Origin: Anaeromonas sp052088025
GTDB taxonomy: Bacteria; Bacillota; Clostridia; Tissierellales; SIT17
Reading direction: 5' to 3'
DNA length: 21,325 nucleotides
Assembly: GCF_052088025.1 (NCBI RefSeq)
Contig: NZ_JBQCYD010000039.1
Location: 1-21,325, forward strand
Below are positions 6,748 to 15,478 of the stretch, piece after piece. Position 1 is the first letter of the stretch. Each line of letters starts with the position of its first letter. The notes beneath the pieces were generated by a model. It was not told the origin of the DNA. It was given only the letters and a program-made list of their open reading frames with translations, and did not search any database. A program made the translations under genes and the position numbers.

Positions 6748-7878
6748 TTATTTCAATAACTTCCCTGCTATTACCATCTTTTGAATTTCTGATGTGCCTT
6801 CATAGATTGAAATAACACGTACATCCCTATACAATCTTTCAATAGTATAATCTTTAATATAACCATAACCACCATGCATCTGAAGGGAATCATTTACAAT
6901 CTCTTGTGCTATTTCAGAAGCATAATATTTAGCCATAGAAGCATCCTTACTTGCATCTTTCCCCATATCTTTTTTATAGGCAGCATTATATGTCAAAAGA
7001 CGTGCAGCATTTAGTTTTGTTTCCATCTCTGCTAGCATGAACTGTATGCCTTGGAAGTTTGATATTGATCTTCCAAATTGCTTTCTTTCCTTAGTATACT
7101 TAATAGCCTCATCCATAGCTGCTTGTGCTATGCCAAGAGCTTGAGCTGCAACACCTATACGTCCTATATCTAAAGTTTTCATAGCTGTTGTAAAGCCCTT
7201 GTTAATATTTCCAAGAATATCTGATTTGTGAACCCTTACATTTTCAAGTATAACATCACTCGTTGCACAACCTATCATACCCATTTTTTTCTCTGGCTTA
7301 CCCATAGATACTCCTTCAAGCTTAGTATCTACAACAAAAGAAGTAATACCTCTTGTTCCTTTAGTCATATCTGTCTTAGCAAAGATTACAACATAATCTG
7401 CAAAAGGAGCTCCTGTAATAAAAGTCTTTCTTCCATTTAATATATAATAGTCTCCATCTTCCACTGCTGTTGTTTGAAGCGAACCGGCATCAGATCCTGC
7501 ACCTGGTTCAGTAAGACCAAATGAAAACATTTTTTCTCCACTTATCATAGGAACAAGATATTTTTGTTTTTGTTCTTCTGTTCCAGAAATTAAAAATGGT
7601 GTACCCATAAGTGAATTTGGTGAAGATAAATAAATACTAGCTACTCCTGATTTTCGAGCAATTTCCTCCATTATGATGACATATGATCTAAAGTCTGCCT
7701 CAGCACCACCATATTTCTTAGGCATTTTTATACCAAAGAAATTTGCCTTTGCCATTTTTTTTATGATTTCAACAGGAAATTCACCAGTCTCATCTACCTC
7801 AGCTGCAATAGGTTCAAGCTCAGTTTCAGCAAAGTTGATTGCAAGTTTTCTAACTAGTTCATGTTGTTTTGTAAACAT
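6748..7878 (-). CDS. Acyl-CoA dehydrogenase, second paralog
   Basis: A FAD enzyme of the short/medium-chain acyl-CoA dehydrogenase family, 376 residues. Visible signatures are FGLTEPGAGSDAGS near residue 120, the RKQFGR substrate/FAD region near 270, QMHGGYGY near 335 and the catalytic glutamate E360 in IYEGTSE. It is closely related to the gene at 9862-10995 (roughly 70% identical by eye over the full length, no large gaps). Predicted to reduce the 2-enoyl-CoA made by FldBC, using electrons from EtfBA. ATG at 7878 follows AAGGGGGT by 6 bases. It is separated from etfA by a perfect 46-base palindrome that could lower its expression. Differences in the active-site region suggest another chain or ring preference, but I cannot assign it. 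Confidence 0.92.
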   Translation of the reverse strand: MFTKQHELVRKLAINFAETELEPIAAEVDETGEFPVEIIKKMAKANFFGIKMPKKYGGAEADFRSYVIIMEEIARKSGVASIYLSSPNSLMGTPFLISGTEEQKQKYLVPMISGEKMFSFGLTEPGAGSDAGSLQTTAVEDGDYYILNGRKTFITGAPFADYVVIFAKTDMTKGTRGITSFVVDTKLEGVSMGKPEKKMGMIGCATSDVILENVRVHKSDILGNINKGFTTAMKTLDIGRIGVAAQALGIAQAAMDEAIKYTKERKQFGRSISNFQGIQFMLAEMETKLNAARLLTYNAAYKKDMGKDASKDASMAKYYASEIAQEIVNDSLQMHGGYGYIKDYTIERLYRDVRVISIYEGTSEIQKMVIAGKLLK

Positions 7879-7905
7879 AAAAGTACCCCCTTATTTACAT
7901 CTTAT

Positions 7906-7951
7906 TTAATAAAGTAATGAAGCTATATATATAGCTTCATTACTTTATTAA
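7906..7951. terminator. 46-base perfect palindrome between etfA and acd2
   Basis: The sequence equals its own reverse complement over 46 bases; the core is GTAATGAAGC paired with GCTTCATTAC around an AT-only centre. Each side continues TTTATT rather than a long T run, so it is a weak or partial terminator, or a processing site, within the operon. Confidence 0.65.
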
Positions 7952-7962
7952 CTCTTTTATTT

Positions 7963-9003
7963 TTATGCTTCTTTAAATAGACTTACTAAATTTTCACCAT
8001 TATCAATAGATTCCATTAATTGAGGAATTACCTCATATAAATCTCCAACAATTCCATAGTCTGCAACATCAAATATTGGTGCATTTGGATTTTTATTAAT
8101 AGCAATTATTATATCAGCATTTTGCATACCAGCTAAATGTTGGATTGCTCCAGATATACCACATGCAATATAGATTACAGGTTTAACCGTAGTACCTGTT
8201 TGACCTACCTGATGAGAATGATCAATCCATCCAGCATCAACAGTTGCACGAGATGAACCAACTACTCCACCTAATTTATCTGCTAATTCTCCTATCAATT
8301 TGAAACCATCAATACTTCCTAGTCCATTTCCACCAGATACAATTATCTCTGCATCTGTAAGTGATACTAATTCTTTTTCTTGTTTTACAAATTTTATTAC
8401 CTTTGTTCTTATATCTTCTTCGGATAATTTTACATCAAGTTTTATTATTTCACCTTCTCTTGAATCATCTCTATCAGATTTATCCATAACACCTGGTCTT
8501 ACTGTAGACATTTGTGGTCTATGCTTCTCGCAAGATATAGTTGCCATAAGGTTTCCACCAAAAGCAGGACGAGTTTGTAATATCTTGTTATCTTCTGAAT
8601 CTATTTCTAATTGAGTACAATCTGCTGTAAGTCCTGTATCTACTCTAGCTGCAACTCTTGGTGCCAAATCTCTACCAATGTGTGTTGCACCCATTAAAAT
8701 GATTTCTGGCTTTATTTCATCGATTGCCTCTGAAATTACTTTTGTATATCCATCAGTTGTGAAATCCTTTAATAATTCATGATCAGCTACATATACCTTA
8801 TCAGCACCATATGCAACTAATTCACGTGCTAAGTCATCAGTTTCGTGACCTAAAAGAATAGCACATAACTTGCTATCAGTTTTTTCTGCTAATTTTCTAC
8901 CTTCTCCAAGTAGCTCTATTGCTACTTTCATGATTTTACCTTGTCTTTGTTCTGCAAATACCCATACATTTTTGTACGTAGAAAGATCCTTAACTATTGG
9001 CAT
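7963..9003 (-). CDS. etfA: Electron transfer flavoprotein subunit alpha
   Basis: A 346-residue EtfA. The N-terminal alpha/beta domain starts VWVFAEQRQGKI, and the C-terminal FAD domain is clear: GSSRATVDAGW (about 240-250), QVGQTGTTVKP, GISGAIQH and NADIIIAINKNP, the conserved order of EtfA proteins. With EtfB it carries electrons from NADH and/or ferredoxin to the acyl-CoA dehydrogenase. In characterised clostridial acyl-CoA dehydrogenase-EtfBA complexes this can be flavin-based electron bifurcation, which would couple enoyl-CoA reduction to ferredoxin reduction; that is plausible here but not shown by the sequence. ATG at 9003 follows AGGAGGG by about 7 bases, 24 bases after the etfB stop. 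Confidence 0.96.
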   Translation of the reverse strand: MPIVKDLSTYKNVWVFAEQRQGKIMKVAIELLGEGRKLAEKTDSKLCAILLGHETDDLARELVAYGADKVYVADHELLKDFTTDGYTKVISEAIDEIKPEIILMGATHIGRDLAPRVAARVDTGLTADCTQLEIDSEDNKILQTRPAFGGNLMATISCEKHRPQMSTVRPGVMDKSDRDDSREGEIIKLDVKLSEEDIRTKVIKFVKQEKELVSLTDAEIIVSGGNGLGSIDGFKLIGELADKLGGVVGSSRATVDAGWIDHSHQVGQTGTTVKPVIYIACGISGAIQHLAGMQNADIIIAINKNPNAPIFDVADYGIVGDLYEVIPQLMESIDNGENLVSLFKEA

Positions 9004-9027
9004 AATATTCCCTCCTGTTTCTGTATA

Positions 9028-9816
9028 TTAAATAACGTATTTTTGTTTAAGTTCTATAACTAATTCATCAGTCATGTCTTTTATTGAGCCTTCAAGCATA
9101 ACGCCTTTTCCTTTTGGACTTGGCACAAATGATTTCTTAACCCTAGTTGGAGATGCATTTAATCCAACCTCTTCTTTTTCAATACCTAAATGGTCAAATC
9201 CCCATACATTTACTTCCTTTTGTCCATATGCATCAAAAATCCCCTTAACGCTCATATATCTTGGTTGACCTAATTCTTTGATTGCTGTAAGTAATATTGG
9301 AGTTTTTGCTTCTATTACTTCATAACCATCTTCTAGTTGTCTTTCTATAGTAAGCTTATCTCCATCTATTTTAAGATCTTGTACATAAGTAACTTGGCTG
9401 ATTCCCAGTCTCTCTGCAATCTGTGGCCCAACTTGTGCAGTATCTCCATCTATTGCTTGTCTTCCAGCAAATATAATATCATAATCTTCTATTTGTTTAA
9501 TTCCTGCTGCTATAGCATTAGAAGTAGCCCAAGTATCTCCACCAGCAAACTCTCTACCACTTAAATGAATTGCATCATCAGCTCCCATAGCTAAACATTC
9601 TCTTAACATATCATCTGCTTGAGGAGGCCCCATTGTAAGAACTGTTACACTTACATCATCATATTTATCTTTTAATTGTAATGCTCCCTCTAATGCATTC
9701 GCATCATCAGGATTTAAAATACTTGGAATTCCCTCACGAATAAGCGTTCCTTTTATAGGATCTATTTTAACTTCATTTGTATCTGGAACTTGTTTTACAC
9801 AAACAACAATTTTCAT
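9028..9816 (-). CDS. etfB: Electron transfer flavoprotein subunit beta
   Basis: A 262-residue EtfB, starting with the family-typical MKIVVCVKQVPDTNEVKID and carrying the AMP/flavin-binding region (GRQAIDGDTAQVGPQIAERLG, about residues 118-138). ATG 9816 is chosen over ATG 9822 because AGGAGG directly abuts 9822 (zero spacing) but lies 6 bases before 9816. It is encoded between acdA and etfA, giving the order acd-etfB-etfA found in clostridial acyl-CoA dehydrogenase complexes. DANALEGALQLKD in the N-terminal third is typical of Etf proteins partnered with anaerobic acyl-CoA dehydrogenases. Confidence 0.96.
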   Translation of the reverse strand: MKIVVCVKQVPDTNEVKIDPIKGTLIREGIPSILNPDDANALEGALQLKDKYDDVSVTVLTMGPPQADDMLRECLAMGADDAIHLSGREFAGGDTWATSNAIAAGIKQIEDYDIIFAGRQAIDGDTAQVGPQIAERLGISQVTYVQDLKIDGDKLTIERQLEDGYEVIEAKTPILLTAIKELGQPRYMSVKGIFDAYGQKEVNVWGFDHLGIEKEEVGLNASPTRVKKSFVPSPKGKGVMLEGSIKDMTDELVIELKQKYVI

Positions 9817-9861
9817 ATTCATCCTCCTTGTAATTACTATTAATATATTTGATTTATTTAT

Positions 9862-10995
9862 CTACTTTAATAGTTTTCCTGCTATTACCATCTTTTGTAC
9901 TTCTGATGTACCTTCATATATAGAAGTTATTCTAACATCTCTATATAATCTCTCTATAGAATAATCTTTAATATATCCATATCCTCCATGGAATTGAAGT
10001 GCCTTTGATGTGATTTCAGTAGCAACTTCTGCTGCAAATAATTTTGCCATTGACGCGTCTTTTGATGCATCTAAGCCCTGGTCTTTTTTAAGAGCTGTAT
10101 TGTATGTTAAAAGACGTGCTGCATTTAATTTTGTTTCCATTTCTGCTAGGTCAAATTGTATTCCTTGGAATTTTGATATTGATCTTCCAAACTGCTTTCT
10201 TTCTTTAGTATATTTAATTGCCTCATCCATAGCACCTTGAGCTATACCTATAGCTTGAGCAGCTATACCTAGTCTACCTGTATCTAGTGTTTTCATAGCA
10301 GTTAAAAATCCTTTGTTTTCTTTTCCTAAAAGCATATCCTTATGAACTCTTACATTTTCTAATATAACATCACTTGTTTTAGATCCTCTTACACCCATCT
10401 TATTTTCTGGTTTTCCTACACTATATCCTTCTAAATCCTTATCTACTATAAAGGCACTGATTCCTTTTATACCTTTTGATTCATCTGTTTTAGCAAATAT
10501 TATTGTAAAATCAGCAATAGGTGCATGAGTTATGAAAGTCTTTCTACCATTTAATATATAGTAATCTCCATCTTTTACTGCAGTGGTTTGAATAGCTGCT
10601 GCATCAGATCCAGCTCCTGGTTCTGTTAGACCAAATGATCCTATTTTTTCTCCTTTAATCATTGGCATTAAATAGTTTTTCTTTTGTTCATCACTTCCAA
10701 CATCTACTAAAGGAGCCCCCATTAATGAATTCGGAGAAGAAACATAGGTTCCTGTACTAGCACACTTTCTACAAAGTTCTTCCATGATTATTACATAACT
10801 TCTGTAATCTGCTTCAGCTCCACCATATTCCTTTGGCATAGTTATACCAAAAAAGTTTGCATCTGCTAATTTTTTAATCAATTCTTTAGGATAAACAGTT
10901 GTTTCATCTATTTCTGCCGCTATTGGTTCTAATTCATTTTCAGCAAATTCCTTAGCTAGTTTTCTTACTAATTCATGTTCTTTATTAAAAATCAT
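9862..10995 (-). CDS. acdA: Acyl-CoA dehydrogenase AcdA of the fld operon
   Basis: A 377-residue FAD acyl-CoA dehydrogenase, predicted to reduce the cinnamoyl-CoA-type enoyl-CoA from FldBC to the saturated arylpropionyl-CoA with EtfBA. Signatures: FGLTEPGAGSDAAA near residue 121, KQFGRSISKFQG near 275, FHGGYGYIKDYSIERLYRDVR and the catalytic glutamate E361 in IYEGTSE. ATG at 10995 follows AAGGAG by about 7 bases. It lies directly after fldC and before etfB, which matches the fldBC-acdA-etfBA arrangement known from reductive Stickland clusters. A close paralog lies at 6748-7878 on the other side of etfBA. Confidence 0.95.
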   Translation of the reverse strand: MIFNKEHELVRKLAKEFAENELEPIAAEIDETTVYPKELIKKLADANFFGITMPKEYGGAEADYRSYVIIMEELCRKCASTGTYVSSPNSLMGAPLVDVGSDEQKKNYLMPMIKGEKIGSFGLTEPGAGSDAAAIQTTAVKDGDYYILNGRKTFITHAPIADFTIIFAKTDESKGIKGISAFIVDKDLEGYSVGKPENKMGVRGSKTSDVILENVRVHKDMLLGKENKGFLTAMKTLDTGRLGIAAQAIGIAQGAMDEAIKYTKERKQFGRSISKFQGIQFDLAEMETKLNAARLLTYNTALKKDQGLDASKDASMAKLFAAEVATEITSKALQFHGGYGYIKDYSIERLYRDVRITSIYEGTSEVQKMVIAGKLLK

Positions 10996-11040
10996 AGTCT
11001 ACTCCTTTATTATTATATTTTTTTTATTTAAATTAAAATA

Positions 11041-12174
11041 TTATATAGTTACCATATCAGAAAATGTTTCTACCATAGTCCTTGCCTGTTCATAATTTTT
11101 CATCTGTTGATCAACCTCTATTAATATAGTTGGAATCTCTCTTTCATCAAATTCTTTTTTCATAATTGGATAATCATATTCTTCAGGATCACAAAACTTT
11201 GTCATCAATACAATGATAGCATCTGCATCATATTTCTCTACCTTATCTATAATCATGCTTCCACGTTTTTTCTCTGGATCATATAGTACTGAACAGCCAT
11301 CCCTATCAGAAAATTGTCTTGCAAGTGCTTCTATAGGATCATCACTAGCTACCACATCTGTTCTAAATTGACGTGATTCATGTGCAATATCATCAGCAAC
11401 AATAGCAATATTGTTATCTTCTAATATTTTTAGAATACTTGGACTATCTGCTATAATACCTGTAGTAACTACCTTAAGTCCATCCCATTCTTTTTCTGAT
11501 TGTTCTTTACATAATTTAATCAATTCATCAAGCATTTTACTATGTTCTGGTTTTTCCATAAAATATGAACTCTTTATAACAGCACTTCTTTGTGAAGGAG
11601 TTATTAAATTAGGATATTTAGCAGCTATTTCAATAAATTCTCTCATGCTTTTTCTATGTTGATTATATACATTAATTGCATCTTGTAATTTTTCATCACT
11701 TATTTCATTGCCTGAAATCTCTTCAAGTTTGCTTTTAATTGTCTTATATTGACTTCCTAAAAATTCAACTGCTGCTTCTATTTTTCTATTTTGAGGATGA
11801 ATTACAGGAATAAGTTCAACATTTTTAACACCTTGCTTCCAGTTTTGACCCATACACTTTAGGGAATCACAAAGCCCTGGAATCATTACAGCTGATAATT
11901 TATCCAAATGACCTCTAAGTCCCATTTCAAGACTTGTTTGTAAAATAGAGCAAATAAATGAAGGGAAATACATCTTTGCTTCTGAAACTTCACGCTCAGC
12001 TCCCCAAATACCAAATGGTACCATGCCAGCTGCATATACAATTTCCTCTGGGCAATAAACTGGCAAACATCCTATAACCTTTTTTCCCTTATTTATATAA
12101 TGATCAATTCTAGCATTAGGTTCAGATGCTATTTTACTAAACTCTTCTAAAAGCCCTTTAATATCATTAGTCAT
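11041..12174 (-). CDS. fldC: (R)-phenyllactyl-CoA dehydratase beta subunit
   Basis: A 377-residue subunit of the 2-hydroxyacyl-CoA dehydratase (HgdB/FldC/HadC superfamily), which removes water from the 2-hydroxyacyl-CoA by a ketyl-radical mechanism. Cysteines available for the [4Fe-4S] cluster are C36, C41, C75 (SFICS), C102 and C107 (GLCDSLKC), and C328 (TKFCDPEEYDYP), the pattern expected of the family. The ATG overlaps the fldB stop (TAATG), so the two subunits are translationally coupled, as expected for a heterodimer. HadC, the 2-hydroxyisocaproyl-CoA enzyme, is the alternative assignment; operon context and the FldA partner favour FldC. Confidence 0.93.
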   Translation of the reverse strand: MTNDIKGLLEEFSKIASEPNARIDHYINKGKKVIGCLPVYCPEEIVYAAGMVPFGIWGAEREVSEAKMYFPSFICSILQTSLEMGLRGHLDKLSAVMIPGLCDSLKCMGQNWKQGVKNVELIPVIHPQNRKIEAAVEFLGSQYKTIKSKLEEISGNEISDEKLQDAINVYNQHRKSMREFIEIAAKYPNLITPSQRSAVIKSSYFMEKPEHSKMLDELIKLCKEQSEKEWDGLKVVTTGIIADSPSILKILEDNNIAIVADDIAHESRQFRTDVVASDDPIEALARQFSDRDGCSVLYDPEKKRGSMIIDKVEKYDADAIIVLMTKFCDPEEYDYPIMKKEFDEREIPTILIEVDQQMKNYEQARTMVETFSDMVTI

Positions 12175-13400
12175 TATAGCTTATCCCCCTTCCTATTAGC
12201 TTCCATAACTTCATATAATCCTTGTATCCTAGTATCATATTGTGCTTCAGAGAAATTTCTAGGATCCGCCTGATCACCATCAAAGGTTACTGTTGGAATA
12301 TCTGTTTCTTCACGAAGTTTTCTTTCTAATTCATACATAAAGCCACTCCACATTTTACAACTTCTATTTGTATGAATAACTGCACCATCACAATTGTTTT
12401 TATTAACAACCTTAACTCTCATATTTAATGCACGTTCAAAAGAAACTGCATTAGGTACATAAGAATAAGCTTTCATCATCTCTTCTACATTGCTATAAAT
12501 TACACCAAAAGCATCTGCATAAACAGTACCAACTACATTTATATTGTATTTCATCAGTGTAGTAAGCTTATGTCGTAAATATGGCCAACAAGCAATACCT
12601 TCGAATAAAACACGATAATCTTGCTCTCCCCTATAGGTAGATGTTCCATCCTTTACAGCTTGCTCATATTCCTTTTCTAAAAGCTCAAATGCAATAGCCG
12701 TTTCTATCTTTCCACGAGCACAAACTGCAACTGCCATGTGGTTAAATAAATCAAAGCCATTAAGTGGTGATGGAGTATATTTTGTATATTCTGTTGCTCC
12801 TAGCCATGCTTTTGAAGATCTTTGAGAAATCTCCATAACTTCTTTAAATCTTTCTTCAGAAAACGTTTTACCTGTTATTTCTTCAAGTTGAACGATAGCA
12901 TCATCAAATTGAGCTCGTATATATTTAACCCTATCATCTGATGTTTCAAATTCTGTATTATAAGGTATATCTATGAAAATCATTGGTATATCTAATTCCC
13001 TTGCTATATTTTCATACCATTTAATCATTTGATTGCAAATATTGTTACAGCAAAGTACGAAATCAGGTTGTGGCATATCCATCTCTTTACATTCTTTAAG
13101 ATCCATATAAGCAAGACTTATTCTAGCATATGCGCATATATCATTTGAATATCCATTTGACTCAGAATGCTCACACATCTTAAGGCCTGCACCTTTTGCT
13201 GATATTGCTGCTGCTTGATTTTCAGGATAAACTACTGGTACTCCTAATGTTTCACAAATTTCTTGTGGAAAGTTAGAAGCACACCATCCAACCTTTTCAC
13301 CCTTTTCTTTTGCATCCCATGCATTCTGATAGTGTCTGCTTACTATATCTCTTAAAAGATGTTTGGCTTTTTTAGGTGCCTGTTCGGTTTTTTCTTGCAT
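12174..13400 (-). CDS. fldB: (R)-phenyllactyl-CoA dehydratase alpha subunit
   Basis: A 408-residue 2-hydroxyacyl-CoA dehydratase subunit. Conserved cysteines appear at C40 (GWCASNFPQE), C89 (NDICAYAR), C117/C118/C122 (CCNNICNQ) and C348 (NRSCKMWSG); three of these coordinate a [4Fe-4S] cluster in the family. It receives a single electron from the FldI activator and acts on the CoA ester made by FldA. ATG at 13400 follows AAGGAG by about 9 bases; its TAA stop overlaps the fldC start. Full length, with no missing motif. The choice of FldB over HadB depends mainly on the neighbouring FldA sequence. Confidence 0.93.
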   Translation of the reverse strand: MQEKTEQAPKKAKHLLRDIVSRHYQNAWDAKEKGEKVGWCASNFPQEICETLGVPVVYPENQAAAISAKGAGLKMCEHSESNGYSNDICAYARISLAYMDLKECKEMDMPQPDFVLCCNNICNQMIKWYENIARELDIPMIFIDIPYNTEFETSDDRVKYIRAQFDDAIVQLEEITGKTFSEERFKEVMEISQRSSKAWLGATEYTKYTPSPLNGFDLFNHMAVAVCARGKIETAIAFELLEKEYEQAVKDGTSTYRGEQDYRVLFEGIACWPYLRHKLTTLMKYNINVVGTVYADAFGVIYSNVEEMMKAYSYVPNAVSFERALNMRVKVVNKNNCDGAVIHTNRSCKMWSGFMYELERKLREETDIPTVTFDGDQADPRNFSEAQYDTRIQGLYEVMEANRKGDKL

Positions 13401-13431
13401 CTATCTCACTCCTTTTTATTATATATATCTA

Positions 13432-14220
13432 TTACTCTTTCTCTAAAAGATCATATGCATAAAGAGCTGCCCCAAGAGCACCTGCTACTTGTGTCAAAGG
13501 TGATGTTTCTATTGATACATTTAGCTCTTTTTCAAGAGCCTTTACAACCCCTAAATTTTGTGCAACTCCCCCTGTCATAGCAACTGGTGAAATAACTCCG
13601 AGTCTCTTAGCAAGACCAGCTACACGACTTGAAACTGAATTGTGAATACCAGCAATAATATCACATATTGCCTCTCCCCTTGATAGGTGAGATATAACCT
13701 CAGATTCAGCAAACACCGTACAAGTAGAACTAATTGATACTGGCTCTTTTGACTCTGCTCCAGTTTCTGCAAGTTTTGATATATCAATTTCTAATACATT
13801 GCTCATAACATCTAAAAATCTTCCTGTACCTGCAGCACATTTATCATTCATAACAAAGTTCATTAGCCTACCTTTAGATGAAATCTTTAATACCTTAGCA
13901 TCTTGTCCTCCAATATCAATAAGAGTTTGAACATCTGGAAAGAGAAATCTTGCTCCCTTTGAATGACAACTTAATTCACTCATCTCTTTATCAGCACTTT
14001 TTAAGGTATTTCGTCCATATCCTGTTGCAATTGTCTTAGATATTTCTTCTATTTTTTTATCAGCTCTTTTAAGGGCCTCAGCTATAACACGTTCAGAACC
14101 ACTCGTTCCAGTCCCTACTGATATAACACTACTTCCTACAATATCTTTTCCGTTTTTTAATATAATACATTTAGATGCTGTAGAACCAATATCTACACCC
14201 ATTGTATATTTATCAGTCAT
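13432..14220 (-). CDS. fldI: Dehydratase activator, ATP-dependent (FldI)
   Basis: A 262-residue member of the ASKHA-fold activators (HgdC/HadI/FldI, the BadF/BadG family). It uses ATP hydrolysis to push one low-potential electron, probably from reduced ferredoxin, into FldBC. Nucleotide-binding motifs are GVDIGSTASK (8-17) and DIGGQDAK (102-109), with GGVAQN near 217-222. The two cysteines that hold the inter-subunit [4Fe-4S] cluster are C128 (NDKCAAGTGRF) and C167 (SSTCTVFAESEV). Its ATG overlaps the fldA stop (TAATG), so it is coupled to fldA. Oxygen-sensitive function is expected, consistent with an anaerobe. Confidence 0.95.
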   Translation of the reverse strand: MTDKYTMGVDIGSTASKCIILKNGKDIVGSSVISVGTGTSGSERVIAEALKRADKKIEEISKTIATGYGRNTLKSADKEMSELSCHSKGARFLFPDVQTLIDIGGQDAKVLKISSKGRLMNFVMNDKCAAGTGRFLDVMSNVLEIDISKLAETGAESKEPVSISSTCTVFAESEVISHLSRGEAICDIIAGIHNSVSSRVAGLAKRLGVISPVAMTGGVAQNLGVVKALEKELNVSIETSPLTQVAGALGAALYAYDLLEKE

Positions 14221-15455
14221 TACTTTTCATCCCAAGTTACAATTTCTTTATTTTCTTTCATTTTTTCAATTTCTTCATCACTATAGCCTAAGTCCTTAAG
14301 AACTTCTATAGAATGCTCTCCTAAAAGAGGTCCTTTTTCATATTTACTAAGACCAGCTTCTTCAAATGTAACCGGTGGACGTACTAAAGTTCTTTTATTA
14401 CCATTGTCATACTCCATTTCATATAGGTAATCATTAGCCCAAGCCTGCTCATCTTCTAAAAGTTCTTCCCAAGTTTGTGCAATAGAAAACGGAATATCTG
14501 CTTCTCTAAGAATTTCATTCCATTCATCCTTATCTTTTAAAAGCATTTGTTTTTCAATGATTTCAAACATTTCAACAGATCTTTCTCCAAGATTTTCTAT
14601 CTTAGAATATCTTTCATCACCTATAAGGTCTTCTCTTCCTATAGCCTTCATGTATCTATCATAATATAGGTCATAAGGAGGCATACAAGTTTGGATGAAG
14701 TGATCATCCTTTGTCTTTTGCGCTATAAGGAATGGATTTGGAGTATCTTTTCTGTGCATAGGATATTTAAAACCATACTCTGGATATTGAGCTGCTTGAA
14801 GCATCATACCAACAGTATATATTGCACTTTGGAATAAACCTGTAGATACTTTTTCACCCTTACCAGTCATCTTTGCACGATAAAGAGCTGCCATAGTTCC
14901 TGCTGCTAAAAACATACCTGCTTGATGATCTCCAAGACCTGGTATAACATTCATTGGTACAGTACCTTTTTCATAAAGAGTTCCAGTTATACCTCCTCTT
15001 GCAAAAAAGGCAGTAAAATCAAAACCTGGTAGATCCTTATCTGGACCTTTTTCACCATAACCAACAATTTGTGAATAAACTAATTTAGGATATCTTTCCT
15101 TTAATGTTTCATAATCAAGTCCTGCTCTTTTAAGAGCTCCTGGACGCCAGTTTGTCAAAAATATGTCTGCATCATCGATTAATTTAAAGAGTATTTTCTT
15201 TGCATTTGGATCTTTTAAGTTAATTGCAATACCTTTTTTATTTGCATTTTCAAGATCAAATGTTGTGTTTTCATGTTGGTCTAATGGCCTACCTTCTGAT
15301 GGAGCTGTATAACGCAAGGCATCTCCACCTGGTGCTTCAATTTTAATAACCTCTGCCCCACAATCTGCTAAAAATCTTCCACATGCTGGTGCTGCTATAA
15401 AGTTCGCTAATTCAATTACCTTAATTCCTTCTAAAGCATTTTCATTTCCTGTCAT
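14220..15455 (-). CDS. fldA: Cinnamoyl-CoA:phenyllactate CoA-transferase (family III)
   Basis: A 411-residue family III CoA-transferase that moves CoA from an acyl-CoA product to the 2-hydroxy acid, priming it for dehydration and recycling CoA. Signatures: the N-terminal KVIELANFIAAPACGRFLAD (13-31), GYGEKGPDKDLPGFDFTAF, and D176 in GLGDHQAG, which aligns with the catalytic aspartate of formyl-CoA transferase. The sequence resembles C. sporogenes FldA as I recall it (for example RYTAPSEGRPL and DEQAWANDYLY) far more closely than C. difficile HadA, supporting aromatic substrates such as phenyllactate or indolelactate. ATG at 15455 follows AGGAGGG by about 7 bases. Confidence 0.93.
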   Translation of the reverse strand: MTGNENALEGIKVIELANFIAAPACGRFLADCGAEVIKIEAPGGDALRYTAPSEGRPLDQHENTTFDLENANKKGIAINLKDPNAKKILFKLIDDADIFLTNWRPGALKRAGLDYETLKERYPKLVYSQIVGYGEKGPDKDLPGFDFTAFFARGGITGTLYEKGTVPMNVIPGLGDHQAGMFLAAGTMAALYRAKMTGKGEKVSTGLFQSAIYTVGMMLQAAQYPEYGFKYPMHRKDTPNPFLIAQKTKDDHFIQTCMPPYDLYYDRYMKAIGREDLIGDERYSKIENLGERSVEMFEIIEKQMLLKDKDEWNEILREADIPFSIAQTWEELLEDEQAWANDYLYEMEYDNGNKRTLVRPPVTFEEAGLSKYEKGPLLGEHSIEVLKDLGYSDEEIEKMKENKEIVTWDEK

Positions 15456-15478
15456 TTAATTTCCCTCCTACTTTCTTC

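Noticed and set aside
12174..14220. Assignment of the dehydratase genes as hadIBC (2-hydroxyisocaproate)
   Set aside because: Possible, but the linked CoA-transferase is clearly closer to FldA than to HadA as I recall the sequences, and FldH-like reductase fits the aromatic pathway.
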